Assembly: GCF_000004195.4 (NCBI RefSeq)
Contig: NC_030683.2
Span: 78,461,410-78,525,409 of the forward strand
Source of the DNA: Xenopus tropicalis
Taxonomy: Eukaryota; Chordata; Amphibia; Anura; Pipidae
Length of the DNA stretch: 64,000 nucleotides
Direction: 5' to 3'
Positions 12,441 through 22,483 of the stretch are shown here, one piece after another. The notes beneath the pieces were generated by a model. It was not told the origin of the DNA. It worked only from the letters and a program-made list of their open reading frames with translations, and did not search any database. Position numbers and translations under genes: made by a program. Positions within the stretch are counted from its first letter, which is position 1. Each line of letters begins with the position of its first letter.

Positions 12441-13287
12441 ACCCCTACTGATTACCAGTACACAGCAATCTGGCCTACTCCAATGAGGTCCATCCGATAA
12501 GGTGGGGCCCAACAGGACCAGGGCCCACCTGTTTTTTCCCCCAGTAACAAATTGGGCCAGTCTAACCTTCAATTCACAGTACCCTAAAATCCTACTTTGC
12601 GTGTTAGTGTGCATGTACTATTTGCTGATCATAAATATGGCTGCTAAAAACAGAGGTGACACAGCATGGGGTGGGGGCCAATGCTGTCAAGCATCTTTGT
12701 AGTTCTGGGCATGCTATGGGGGCACAGATAATGTGTCAGGGAAGTAATTAAAGAGCTGACACTGCTGGTAAAACTAAAAATTTGCCTGGGAGGCTTTATT
12801 TTCCCTTAAATAATGATTAATACAATATATTCACGCTATAAAAAACAGTGTAATTATCTCGTTCAGCTAAAACTAGCATAATAATGCAAATGTACGGTAA
12901 CTTGTATATTTAACTTGTACTTATGTATAAGTCTTATGTATAAGATTATATAAATTGCATCTTTTATTTAATAATTGTTTTACTTGTTTATAAAAAAAAA
13001 AAAAAGTGTTTACGAGACTTTTTGCACTTTTTTTTTTTGTTCTAGGGTTAGACAGAAACTTGCCCCCTGGCTGCTAATCCCCTTGAATATGCTAATGAGC
13101 CCCAAATGGTGACCCTACAACAGGTGTAAAATGAAGATTGTGTGAAACAAAGCAAAGCAGATGAGCTGAGAACTGATCTGACACAGGGGGAAGGGTGACA
13201 CTGAGCTTTACTCCAGTTTTAAAATGTTGGGGAAAATTTACTTTAAAATGTAATTTTTGTGCAATTTTTACGTTATTTAAAATACCA

Positions 13288-13463
13288 ATTCACAAAAGTG
13301 TATTTAAACTGTCTTTCTTTCACCAGAAACTGAAGTGTTGGTTGATTCTGAATGAGGCGGATTTCTGTTTGTGAATATGGAGAAGTATTTTACACCATTT
13401 TACCGCCATTTTTACTTCAGAAACAGCTTTACTACATTACACATCTACACTTTTGTGAATTCC
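13288..13463. repeat. inverted repeat with 16-bp arms
   Basis: AATTCACAAAAGTGTA near 13290 is complementary to TACACTTTTGTGAATT near 13448-13463. The interior includes TTACCGCCATTTTTACTTC. Probable MITE remnant. Confidence 0.55.
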
Positions 13464-14166
13464 CCCCATTAGGTTATTACGAGCAGGTACCCTCCATGCG
13501 CTGGGACTTTCTGCTTTACTTCAGCTGCTTACTCCTCAGAGATCATTTTGCACAGATTTAGCTCTTGGTGCTGCAATTTGTTAGTTGCATACATCTAGAT
13601 TAATATTACTTTCAAGTACATCTCTGTCTGCAGATCAAATAGGAAGCAAGTCTTGTGCTTACATTTGTTTCCTGCACAAAATACATTTCTGTTACATGTA
13701 CCCCTTCATATTTCTGGTTTTTGCATATATTTGTAGGAAAATTAATGCTTAAATGGACACTAAAAGGGTTATTTACTATGTGGAAGGCATGGTGTAAAGT
13801 GCAAAAAACTGTTGCAATCTGCCAAAATGCCTCAGCTTGTTGCACAGAGACCTTTGGCCTCCACCCTAAATACAGTGCTGCCAGAATACAGCCAGGCCCA
13901 GGACAGAAGTGCTCTGTGCATTAGCACTAAGTGGTGCGTTTTGCGCAGGGTCTTTGTAAATGACCTCTTAACTTTTTCCATAGTTTATTTCCTTCAGGCC
14001 ATCCCCCCTAGAGTCAATTTAAAGCATATTATTCTGATCTTTAAAATTATTTCTGTAATAATAAAAAAGTTATCTTGTACTTTATCCTGTTACAAGGATA
14101 ATTATAAAAGATACATAGTTTAAATTTGTACATAATTTGAATGCAAAAGCTTCATGGCCAACTTAC

Positions 14167-14340
14167 CAGACACCACTGACGCAGCGGGTAGACAGAGCTC
14201 TTGGTGCAATTGTAGATCCTTGCTGCATAAATCCCCCTACAGGAAACCAAAGGCTATTCCCAAGGGAGTACTGATTCACTAGAAGATTGCACCTTCCCTG
14301 TGCACATGGGTGAGGACTGTACCATTCATATGGAGTTAAG
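14167..14340 (-). CDS. grik4: grik4 coding exon (pore loop M2 and Q/R site)
   Basis: 174 nt: one base finishing the split arginine, 57 codons, and two bases (TG) of a split tryptophan. The acceptor is TTTTTAATTTTGGCAG, the donor a perfect GTAAGT. The peptide includes [20 protein letters not shown], then [20 protein letters not shown] and [28 protein letters not shown] is the re-entrant pore loop. The first Q of MQQ is the Q/R site that is edited in GluA2, GluK1 and GluK2; here the genomic codon is CAG at 14223-14225. Mammalian GluK4 and GluK5 carry Q here and are not known to be edited. [16 protein letters not shown] is typical of GluK4, whereas GluK5 as I recall it reads LRARPHILENQYTLG. Confidence 0.97.
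14223..14225 (-). other. grik4: Q/R-site codon of the pore loop (CAG, glutamine)
   Basis: On the minus strand ATG CAG CAA GGA encodes MQQG. The first glutamine is the position recoded to arginine by ADAR editing in GluA2, GluK1 and GluK2. The genome encodes glutamine, as in mammalian GluK4. I did not see an obvious complementary editing hairpin in the adjacent intron, but did not search exhaustively. Confidence 0.9.
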
Positions 14341-14803
14341 CTGCCAAAATTAAAAAGACCAAACCTTGTTAGCCTGGTAACATATCCTTGCAAGCTTTTA
14401 AGAATTAATTTTATTTTTCTTGACTATCATTCCCTTATGTACAAATGGTAGGCTACTTACAAGAAAGTGGATATACTTAAATAATCATTAAAAACAATGT
14501 ACATATTGGCATATCACTTTCATGACAACCAATTAACGTCTCATTATTATCTCATAAGTTGCTCTCTTTGCTTTTAGATAATCAGAGATATAACTCGTTT
14601 TATTGCCTGGGGCACTAAAGCAATGCTCCGTTACAGATAGGTTAAAGAAACATTAGGGATGAATCCAACCGACTGTTATATTAAGAAAGCTAGATTTAGG
14701 ATTCATGTCATACGAGTGTACAAATATAGCTTTACAGATTTAAATGCACTTATTTCCAGCACTCTCTTGCATTAGATTTAAAACAATAAAATGTCTTTAT
14801 TTC

Positions 14804-14898
14804 ACATTTCACCACTTGTGTCCAACATTTCAGATCACATCCTTGATAAATGTCCCTATGTGACCAAAACATTGGACACAATTGGTATGTGAAATGTG
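14804..14898. repeat. imperfect inverted repeat
   Basis: CATTTCACCACTTGTGTCCA..CA is mirrored by TTGGACACAATTGGTATGTG..AAATG, with GATAAATGTCCC in the loop. Probable MITE remnant. Confidence 0.6.
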
Positions 14899-14966
14899 AT
14901 CATATTAATATCATATTAAGGCTGGCACCTCTCTGCATGGTAGCATTTTTTGGGATAAGTGTCTTC

Positions 14967-15101
14967 TGCATGATAGCATTGGTTCCACAGGCTTAATCCT
15001 CCCCAGCTTGTGGCTCTTAAAGGAGAGAGACTGCCAAAACCAACAACTGCTTTTTTAAAAGCCACAACCAGAGGGAGGAGTGGAACCAATGCTACCATGC
15101 A
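14967..15101. repeat. inverted repeat of about 22-bp arms
   Basis: TGCATGATAGCATTGGTTCC (14967) faces GGAACCAATGCTACCATGCA (ending ~15101), with further short pairings (AGCTTGTGGCT / AGCCACAACC) inside. Probable foldback MITE. Confidence 0.65.
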
Positions 15102-15997
15102 GGAAAGTGAGCGCCAAAAATATGTCCGGAAGTAATTAGTTAGGACCATTTCGGGTTTACCTTGACATGGTATGGTGATTATAACTTTGTAAATAAAAAT
15201 CCTTGCTTTTGTAAATACACACAGGTACTAAATTACCAGTGAAATCAGTGCCCAGGGAATGTGCATTGATCTATTTCGTACACTTGAAGCTAATTTGGCC
15301 AGATCAGTAGCACTTCTATTGTACTTGTATATTTTAACTTAGCCTTGGAGTGCTACCACAACCCGCCTCTTTGTGTGTGTGGGTACATATGTATATATAT
15401 ATATACCGAATAGAGTTTGCACCATCTGTTTTTTTAACCTTAGGTTAAGTTACAAGCTTAGCTAATTGTGATTCAAATATATCTATAGTGATTCACTCTC
15501 TTTGAAAGCATAAGGTAGTCTCCAGTTTGTCCAACATTTTGCTTTCATTGTAGAGCCATGGTAACGTTAACAGTGCTATAAATGTAGCACCCATCACTGA
15601 TGTCATAAAACTCCACTTACAACACTGCATTTTGCACAGAGACACAACCAGCAGGTTTATCCCTTTCACTGCCAGCCGTTTTGAACAAAGCGGAACTTCT
15701 ACTGCCAGACAGTTTTTGAACATTTTGCACTGTTTCACTTTAGGGGCCTTTCCTTGGGGTAACTTTTAGTTTACCCAGGAAAACAATATATTGTTTTTTT
15801 CAGGACAACCTAAGCTTTTAAAATATGGTAGAATTTTTGTGTAATTCCAATTTTGTAACAAGATATAGGCTTCTAAATGTCTAAAAAATGAAAAAAAATT
15901 ATATTTTCCAATATAAACACATATACCAGAAACAAAAAATATTTTATGCATGAAAATACACCTGATTTGGAAATGCCAGGGGTCCACTGAACAGTTT

Positions 15998-18900
15998 GAT
16001 GCCCAATATGTATAGTTTTAGCTAAGTATGTGGCATGTAGGGGCCCCAATGTGAACATACACCCATATGTACTGTCATTTCTGTCATTTCAGCTTCTGCA
16101 AAATCAACATTTACATCATTACATGTGGGATAAAGCTAGTAAAAAGTACATTCACCCCAGAAAGCCATATATTTTTGGAAAGTGCACATTCCCCCGAATC
16201 TAAAATGGGTATCCATGTCTTTCTACTCCACAGTACCAAGCCGCAAAGCTTTCCTAAAGTTGGCAATTTTGATAACATTTCCAAAAATCCACTCAAAGCT
16301 TCCAGTTTCCAGCATCTTATCTCCCACATAGCATTAGGTACCAAGATAAAACACCCTAAATATGAACGCCAGGGGCCCACTGAACAGTTTGATGCCCAAT
16401 ATGTATAGGTTTACCTAAGTATGTGGCATGTAGGGGCCCCAATGAGAATATACCCCCATATGATCTATCATTTCAGCTTCTGCAAAATCAATACATTTAC
16501 ATCATTATATGTGGGATAATACTAGTAAAAAGTACATTCACCCCAGAAAGTCATATATTTTTGGAAAGTACACATTCCCCCGAATCTAAAATGGGTACCC
16601 ATGTCTTTCTACTCCACAGTACCAAGCCATAAAGCTTTCCTAAGTTTGACGATTTTTATGGCATTTCCAAAAATCACCTCAAAACTTCCACTATGCAGCA
16701 TCTTATTTTCTACAGGTCATTAGGTACCAAGACAAAACACCCTAAATATGAACCCCAGAGGTCTACTGAACAGTTTGATGCCCAATATGTATAGGTTTAC
16801 CTAAGTATGTGGCATGTAGGGGCCCCAATGTGAACATATACCCATATGTACTGTCATTTCTGTCATTTCAGCTTCTGCAAAATCAACATTTACATCATTA
16901 CATGTGGGATAAAGCTAGTAAAAAGTACATTCACCCCAGAAAGTCATATATTTTTGGAAAGTACACATTCCCCCGAATCTAAAATGGGTACCCATGTCTT
17001 TCTACTCCACAGTACCAAGCCATAAAGCTTTCCTAAGTTTGACGATTTTTATGGCATTTCCAAAAATCACCTCAAAACTTCCACTATGCAGCATCTTATT
17101 TTCTACAGGTCATTAGGTACCAAGACAAAACACCCTAAATATGAACCCCAGAGGTCTACTGAACAGTTTGATGCCCAATATGTATAGGTTTACCTAAGTA
17201 TGTGGCATGTAGGGGCCCCAATGTGAACATATACCCATATGTACTGTCATTTCTGTCATTTCAGCTTCTGCAAAATCAACATTTACATCATTACATGTGG
17301 GATAAAGCTAGTAAAAAGTACATTCACCCCAGAAAGTCATATCTTTTTGGAAAGTACACATTCCCCCGAATCTAAAATGGGTACCCATGTCTTTCTACTC
17401 CACAGTACCAAGCCATAAAGCTTTCCTAAGTTTGACGATTTTTATGGCATTTTCAAAAATCACCTCAAAACTTGCACTATGCAGCATCTTATTTTCTACA
17501 GGTCATTAGGTACCAAGACAATACACCCTAAATATGAACCCCAGAGGTCTACTGAACAGTTTGATGCCCAATATGTATAGGTTTACCTAAGTATGTGGCA
17601 TATAGGGGCCCCAATGTGAACATATACGCATATGTACTGTCATTTCTGTCATTTCAGCTTCTGCAAAATCAACATTTACATCATTACATGTGGGATAAAG
17701 CTAGTAAAAACTACATTCACCCCAGAAAGTCATATATTTTTGGAAAGTACACATTCCCCCGAATCTAAAATGGGTACCCATGTCTTTCTACTCCACAGTA
17801 CCAAGCCATAAAGCTTTCCTAAGTTTGACGATTTTTATGGCATTTCCAAAAATCACCTCAAAACTTCCACTATGCAGCATCTTATTTTCTACAGGTCATT
17901 AGGTACCAAGACAAAACACCCTAAATATGAACCCCAGAGGTCTACTGAACAGTTTGATGCCCAATATGTATAGGTTTACCTAAGTATGTGGCATATAGGG
18001 GCCCCAATGTGAACATATACCCATATGTACTGTCATTTCTGTCATTTCAGCTTCTGCAAAATCAACATTTACATCATTACATGTGGGATAAAGCTAGTAA
18101 AAACTACATTCACCCCAGAAAGTCATATATTTTTGGAAAGTACACATCCCCCCGAATCTAAAATGGGTACCCATGTCTTTCTACTCCACAGTACCAAGCC
18201 ATAAAGCTTTCCTAAGTTTGACGATTTTTATGGCATTTCCAAAAATCACCTCAAAACTTCCATTATGCAGCATCTTATTTTCTACAGGTCATTAGGTACC
18301 AAGACAAAACACCCTAAATATGAACTCCAGAGGTCCACTGAACAGTTTGATGCCCAATATGTATAGGTTTACCTAAGTATGTGGCATATAGGGGCCCCAA
18401 TGTGAACATATACCCATATGTACTGTCATTTCTGTCATTTCAGCTTCTGCAAAATCAACATTTACATCATTACATGTGGGATAAAGCTAGTAAAAAGTAC
18501 ATTCACCCCAGAAAGCCATATATTTTTGGAAAGTACACATTCCCCCGAATCTAAAATGGGTACCCATGTCTTTCTACTCCAAAGTACCAAGCCGCAAAGC
18601 TTTCCTAAAGTTAGCAATTTTGATAACATTTCCAAAAATCCACTCAAAGCTTTCAGTTTCCAGAATCTTATCTCCCACATAGTGTTAGGTACCAAGATAA
18701 AACACCCTAAATATGAACGCCAGGGGTCCACTGAACAGTTTGATGCCCAATATGTATAGGTTTACCTAAGTATGTGGCATGTAGGGGCCCCAATGAGAAC
18801 ATACCCCCATATGAACTATCATTTCAGCTTCTGCAAAATCAATACATTTACATCATTATATGTGGGATAATGCTAGTAAATAGTACATTCACCCCAGAAA

Positions 18901-19128
18901 GTCATATATTTTTGGAAAGTACACATCCCCCCGAATCTAAAATGGGTACTCATGTCTTTCTACTCCAAAGTACCAAGCCATAAAGCTTTCCTAAGTTTGA
19001 TGATTTTTATGGCATTTCCAAAAATCACCTCAAAACTTCCACTATACAGCATCCTATTTTCTACAGGTCATTAGGTACCAAGATAAAACACCCTAAATAT
19101 GAACCCCAGAGGTGTACTGAACAGTTTG
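15998..19128. repeat. satellite subfamily A with a 2,351-bp higher-order duplication
   Basis: Eight monomers of the CCCCCGAATC type. The pair at 15998-16777 (a 393-bp unit with GGCAATTTTGATAAC, then a 386-bp unit with AATCAATACATTTACATC) reappears at 18349-19128, exactly 2,351 bp later. The four monomers between them are nearly identical to one another. This is the pattern left by unequal exchange or block duplication. Confidence 0.88.
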
Positions 19129-21690
19129 ATGCCCACTGTACATAGGTTTATCAAAGCACATGGCACTTAGAGAACCCCAAATATACCTTGTGCACACTAA
19201 TTTCATGGCTTATCTTTACCTAATTCATAAACACATGGCAGTTTTATGAGGGGTAGAAGCTGCAGAAATGTAGGGTGACCCCTAAAATCCCTATATTTTT
19301 GGAAAGTACACATTCTGACAAATCCAACAAGGGTAAAGAGTCCTTTCTACACCAAAGTACCAATCTGCAAAGCTTTCCTAAAACTAGTGGTTTTTATGAC
19401 ATTTCAGAAAATCACATAAAAATATTGCAGTTTGCCGCATTTATCTCACACAATTTCTTGCGTACAAAGGCAACACACCCCAAATAGGAACACCAGAGGT
19501 CTACTGAACAGTTTGATGCCCAATATGCATAGATATACCAAAGTCTGCGGTATGTACTGAACCCAAAATGAAAATAGCGCATAAGGATTTCTCGCCTGCC
19601 AGCTCAGCTTTTGCACACAGAGCCCCCTGACAGCCTATTATATGCAGTAAGACCCCCAAACTACACAGGGACCCCCAGAAAACCATATATTTTTGGAAAG
19701 TACACATTCTGACAAATCCAACAAGGGTAAAGAGTCCTTTCTACACCAAAGTACCCATCTGCAAAGCTTTCCTAAAGTTAGTGGTTTTTATGACATTTGA
19801 GAAAATCGCATAAAAATATTGCAGTTTGCTGCATTTATCTCACACAATTTCTTGCGTACAAGGGCAACACACCCCAAATAGGAACACCAGAGGTCTACTG
19901 AACAGTTTGATGCCCAATATGCATAGATATACCAAAGTCTGCGGTATGTACTGACCCCAAAATGAAAAAAGCGCATAAGGATTTCTCGCCTGCCAGCTCA
20001 GCTTTTGCACACAGAGCCCCCTGACAGCCTATTATATGCAGTAAGACCCCCAAACTACACAGGGACCCCCAGAAAACCATATATTTTTGGAAAGTACACA
20101 TTCTGACAAATCCAACAAGGGTAAAGAGTCCTTTCTACACCAAAGTACCAATCTGCAAAGCTTTCCTAAAGTTAGTGGTTTTTATGACATTTGAGAAAAT
20201 CACATAAAAATGTTGCAGTTTGCCGCATTTATCTCACACAATTTCTTGCGTACAAAGGCAGCTCACCCCAAATAGGAACACCAGAGGCCTACTGAACAGA
20301 TTGATGCCCAATATGCATAGACATACCAAAGTCTGCGGTATGTACTGACCCCAAAATGAAAATAGGGCATAAGGATTTCTCGCCTGCCAGCTCAGCTTTT
20401 GCACACAGAGCCCCCTGACAGCCTATTATATGCAGTAAGACCCCCAAACTACACATGGACCCCCAGAAAACCATATATTTTTGGAAAGTACACATTCTGA
20501 CAAATCCAACAAGGGTAAAGAGTCCTTTCTACACCAAAGTACCCATCTGCAAAGCTTTCCTAAAGTTAGTGGTTTTTATGACATTTGAGAAAATCGCATA
20601 AAAATGTTGCAGTTTGCCGCATTTATCTCACACAATTTCCTGCGTACAAAGGCAGCTCACCCCAAATAGGAACACCAGAGGCCTACTGAACAGATTGATG
20701 CCCAATATGCATAGATATACCAAAGTCTGCGGTATGTACTGACCCCAAAATGAAAATAGCGCATAAGGATTTCTCGCCTGCCAGCTCAGCTTTTGCACAC
20801 AGAGCCCCCTGACAGCCTATTATATGCAGTAAGACCCCCAAACTACACATGGACCCCCAGAAAACCATATATTTTTGGAAAGTACACATTCTGACAAATC
20901 CAACAAGGGTAAAGAGTCCTTTCTACACCAAAGTACCCATCTGCAAAGCTTTCCTAAAGTTAGTGGTTTTTATGACTATTGAGAAAATCGCATAAAAATG
21001 TTGCAGTTTGCCGCATTTATCTCACACAATTTCTTGCGTACAAAGGCAAGTCACCCCAAATAGGAACACCAGAGGCCTACTGAACAGATTGATGCCCAAT
21101 ATGCATAGATATACCAAAGTCTGCGGTGTGTACTGACCCCAAAAAGAAAATAGCGCATAAGGATTTCTCGCCTGCCAGCTCAGCTTTTGCACACAGAGCC
21201 CCCTGACAGCCTATTATATGCAGTAAGACCCCCAAACTACACAGGGACCCCCAGAAAGCCATATATTTTTGGAAAGTACACATTCTGACAAATCCAACAA
21301 GGGTAAAGAGTCCTTTCTACACCAAAGTACCAATCTGCAAAGCTTTCCTAAAGTTAGTGGTTTTTATGACATTTGAGAAAATCGCATAAAAATGTTGCAG
21401 TTTGCCGCATTTATCTCACACAATTTTTTGCGTACAAAGGCAAGTCACCCCAAATAGGAACACCAGAGGCCTACTGAACAGTTTGATGCCCAATATGCAT
21501 AGATATACCAAAGTCTGCGGTATGTACTGACCCCAAAATGAAAATAGCGCATAAGGATTTCTCGCCTGCCAGCTCAGCTTTTGCACACAGAGCCCCCTGA
21601 CGGCCTATTATATGCAGTAAGACCCCCAAACTACACAGGGACCCCCAGAAAACCATATATTTTTGGAAAGTACACATTCTGATGAATTCA
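19128..21690. repeat. satellite subfamily B (394-bp monomers)
   Basis: About 6.5 monomers with CAAATCCAACAAGGGTAAAG and GTACTGACCCCAAAATG. The last five intervals are exactly 394 bp, and copies differ by only a few substitutions (for example AGATTGATGCCC versus AGTTTGATGCCC). The first unit (19128-19515) is a transitional form shared with subfamily A. Confidence 0.9.
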
Positions 21691-21939
21691 AAATAGGTAA
21701 AGTTATTTTTGTACACCAAAGTTACACATGGGAAAGCTATGCTAAAACAGATCAGGAATACTAATATAGGGATAAAAATGTGCAAATCAGTGAAACAACA
21801 AAATAAGCCACATGACAGTGTAATTAGTGGTCAGAATATCTGATCCAATAGTCACGCTGTCAAAATAAACAGTTTTTGGGGGAAATAGAAAAAAAAAAAG
21901 AAGTAAAATGAAAAAAATTTTTTAAATTTTTTTTGAGTT

Positions 21940-22130
21940 TGTGTATACATGTGCACATGTAAAAGTTGTGTGACAGTGTGTATATGAGTGTATATGAGTG
22001 TATATAAGTGTATATAAGTGTGCAAAGTGGGAAAAAAAAAAAAAAAACAACCTGTGCTAAATTGTGTTGTATGTGTGTATAAATGTATATAAATGTATGT
22101 AAGTGTGTGTAAAAGTGTGTATAAACAAAA
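21940..22130. repeat. simple-sequence segment, TGTATATRAG/TGTATAAA type
   Basis: Short imperfect repeats of GTGTATATGAGTGTATATAA followed by poly-A and TATGTGTGTATAAATG runs, lying between the satellite array and the hairpin-rich right end of the transposon. Confidence 0.7.
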
Positions 22131-22242
22131 ATAAAGTCACACTTACCTGTCCTGAAGATCAGATCGGTTCCCAGCTCCTCCATGCTGCAGACGTCAGGAG
22201 GAAGTGAGTGGGAGGCGGCTCAGGGGGGAAGTAGGAAGCAGT

Positions 22243-22483
22243 ACAAGCAGCAGATGCGATGCGATCGCATCTGCTGCTTGTAGGATGGTCCTGCGATAAT
22301 CGCATCGCAGGACCATCCCCCCCAACCCCCTCCGCTCGTTGCAGAAGGGGTTTGGGTCACTTCTGTCTCTCTGCACTGGCGGCTTTTGCCGCCGATGCAG
22401 AGAGAATGGCCTAGGGAAAGAAAACGTAGGTACTACGGTGTCGGCAGGAAACTGCCTTTTTTAAAACACCGTAGTACCTACGT
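22243..22483. repeat. cluster of four hairpins at the right end of the piggyBac-like element
   Basis: Four successive inverted repeats. (1) ACAAGCAGCAGATGCGAT at 22243-22260 with its complement at 22264-22281, perfect. (2) GGATGGTCCTGCGAT at 22283-22297 with 22304-22318, perfect. (3) TCTCTCTGCA at 22366-22375 with 22396-22405; a GGCGGCTTTTGCCGCC stem sits in the loop. (4) ACGTAGGTACTACGGTG at 22424-22440 with 22467-22483, perfect. The cluster sits directly inside the terminal repeat, as in subterminal stem-loops of frog piggyBac relatives. Confidence 0.88.

Larger units (their letters stand above)
10688..14166 (-). other. grik4: grik4 intron (3.5 kb)
   Basis: Intron between the pore exon and the M3 exon. 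It holds a lone, diverged relative of the satellite transposon (12060-12440) and a foldback around 13.29-13.46 kb. The other stretches are AT-rich with nothing recognised. Confidence 0.8.
15970..21690. repeat. tandem satellite array, ~393/394-bp monomer, about 15 copies
   Basis: The landmark GATGCCCAAT recurs at 15998, 16391, 16777, 17170, 17563, 17956, 18349, 18742, 19128 (variant), 19515, 19909, 20303, 20697, 21091 and 21485. Spacings are 393, 386, 393 (x5), 386, 387 and 394 (x5). Every monomer also carries CATATATTTTTGGAAAGT (CATATCTTTTTGG in one). The array switches subfamily near 19.15 kb: left monomers have CCCCCGAATCTAAAATGGG, right monomers TCTGACAAATCCAACAAGGG. Repeated 68-residue minus-strand ORFs and 113-residue plus-strand ORFs are by-products of the repeat. 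Confidence 0.95.

Noticed and set aside
16067..18983. 113- and 69-codon plus-strand ORFs with antisense partners
   Set aside because: They are satellite monomers read through; open frames on both strands at the same place indicate low-stop repeat sequence, not genes.
19275..21690. Possible CRISPR-like array
   Set aside because: The repeated units are ~394 bp and contiguous with no unique spacers, in a vertebrate intron.
19501..21785. Repeated minus-strand 68-codon ORFs (MCTFQKYM...) and one of 104 codons
   Set aside because: They recur at exactly the satellite period and change with each copy's point mutations. There is no start context, splice signal or conserved domain.
22194..22376. 60-codon ORF in the hairpin-rich transposon end
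   Set aside because: Composition and palindromes explain it; no transposase motif such as a DDD/DDE segment is present.
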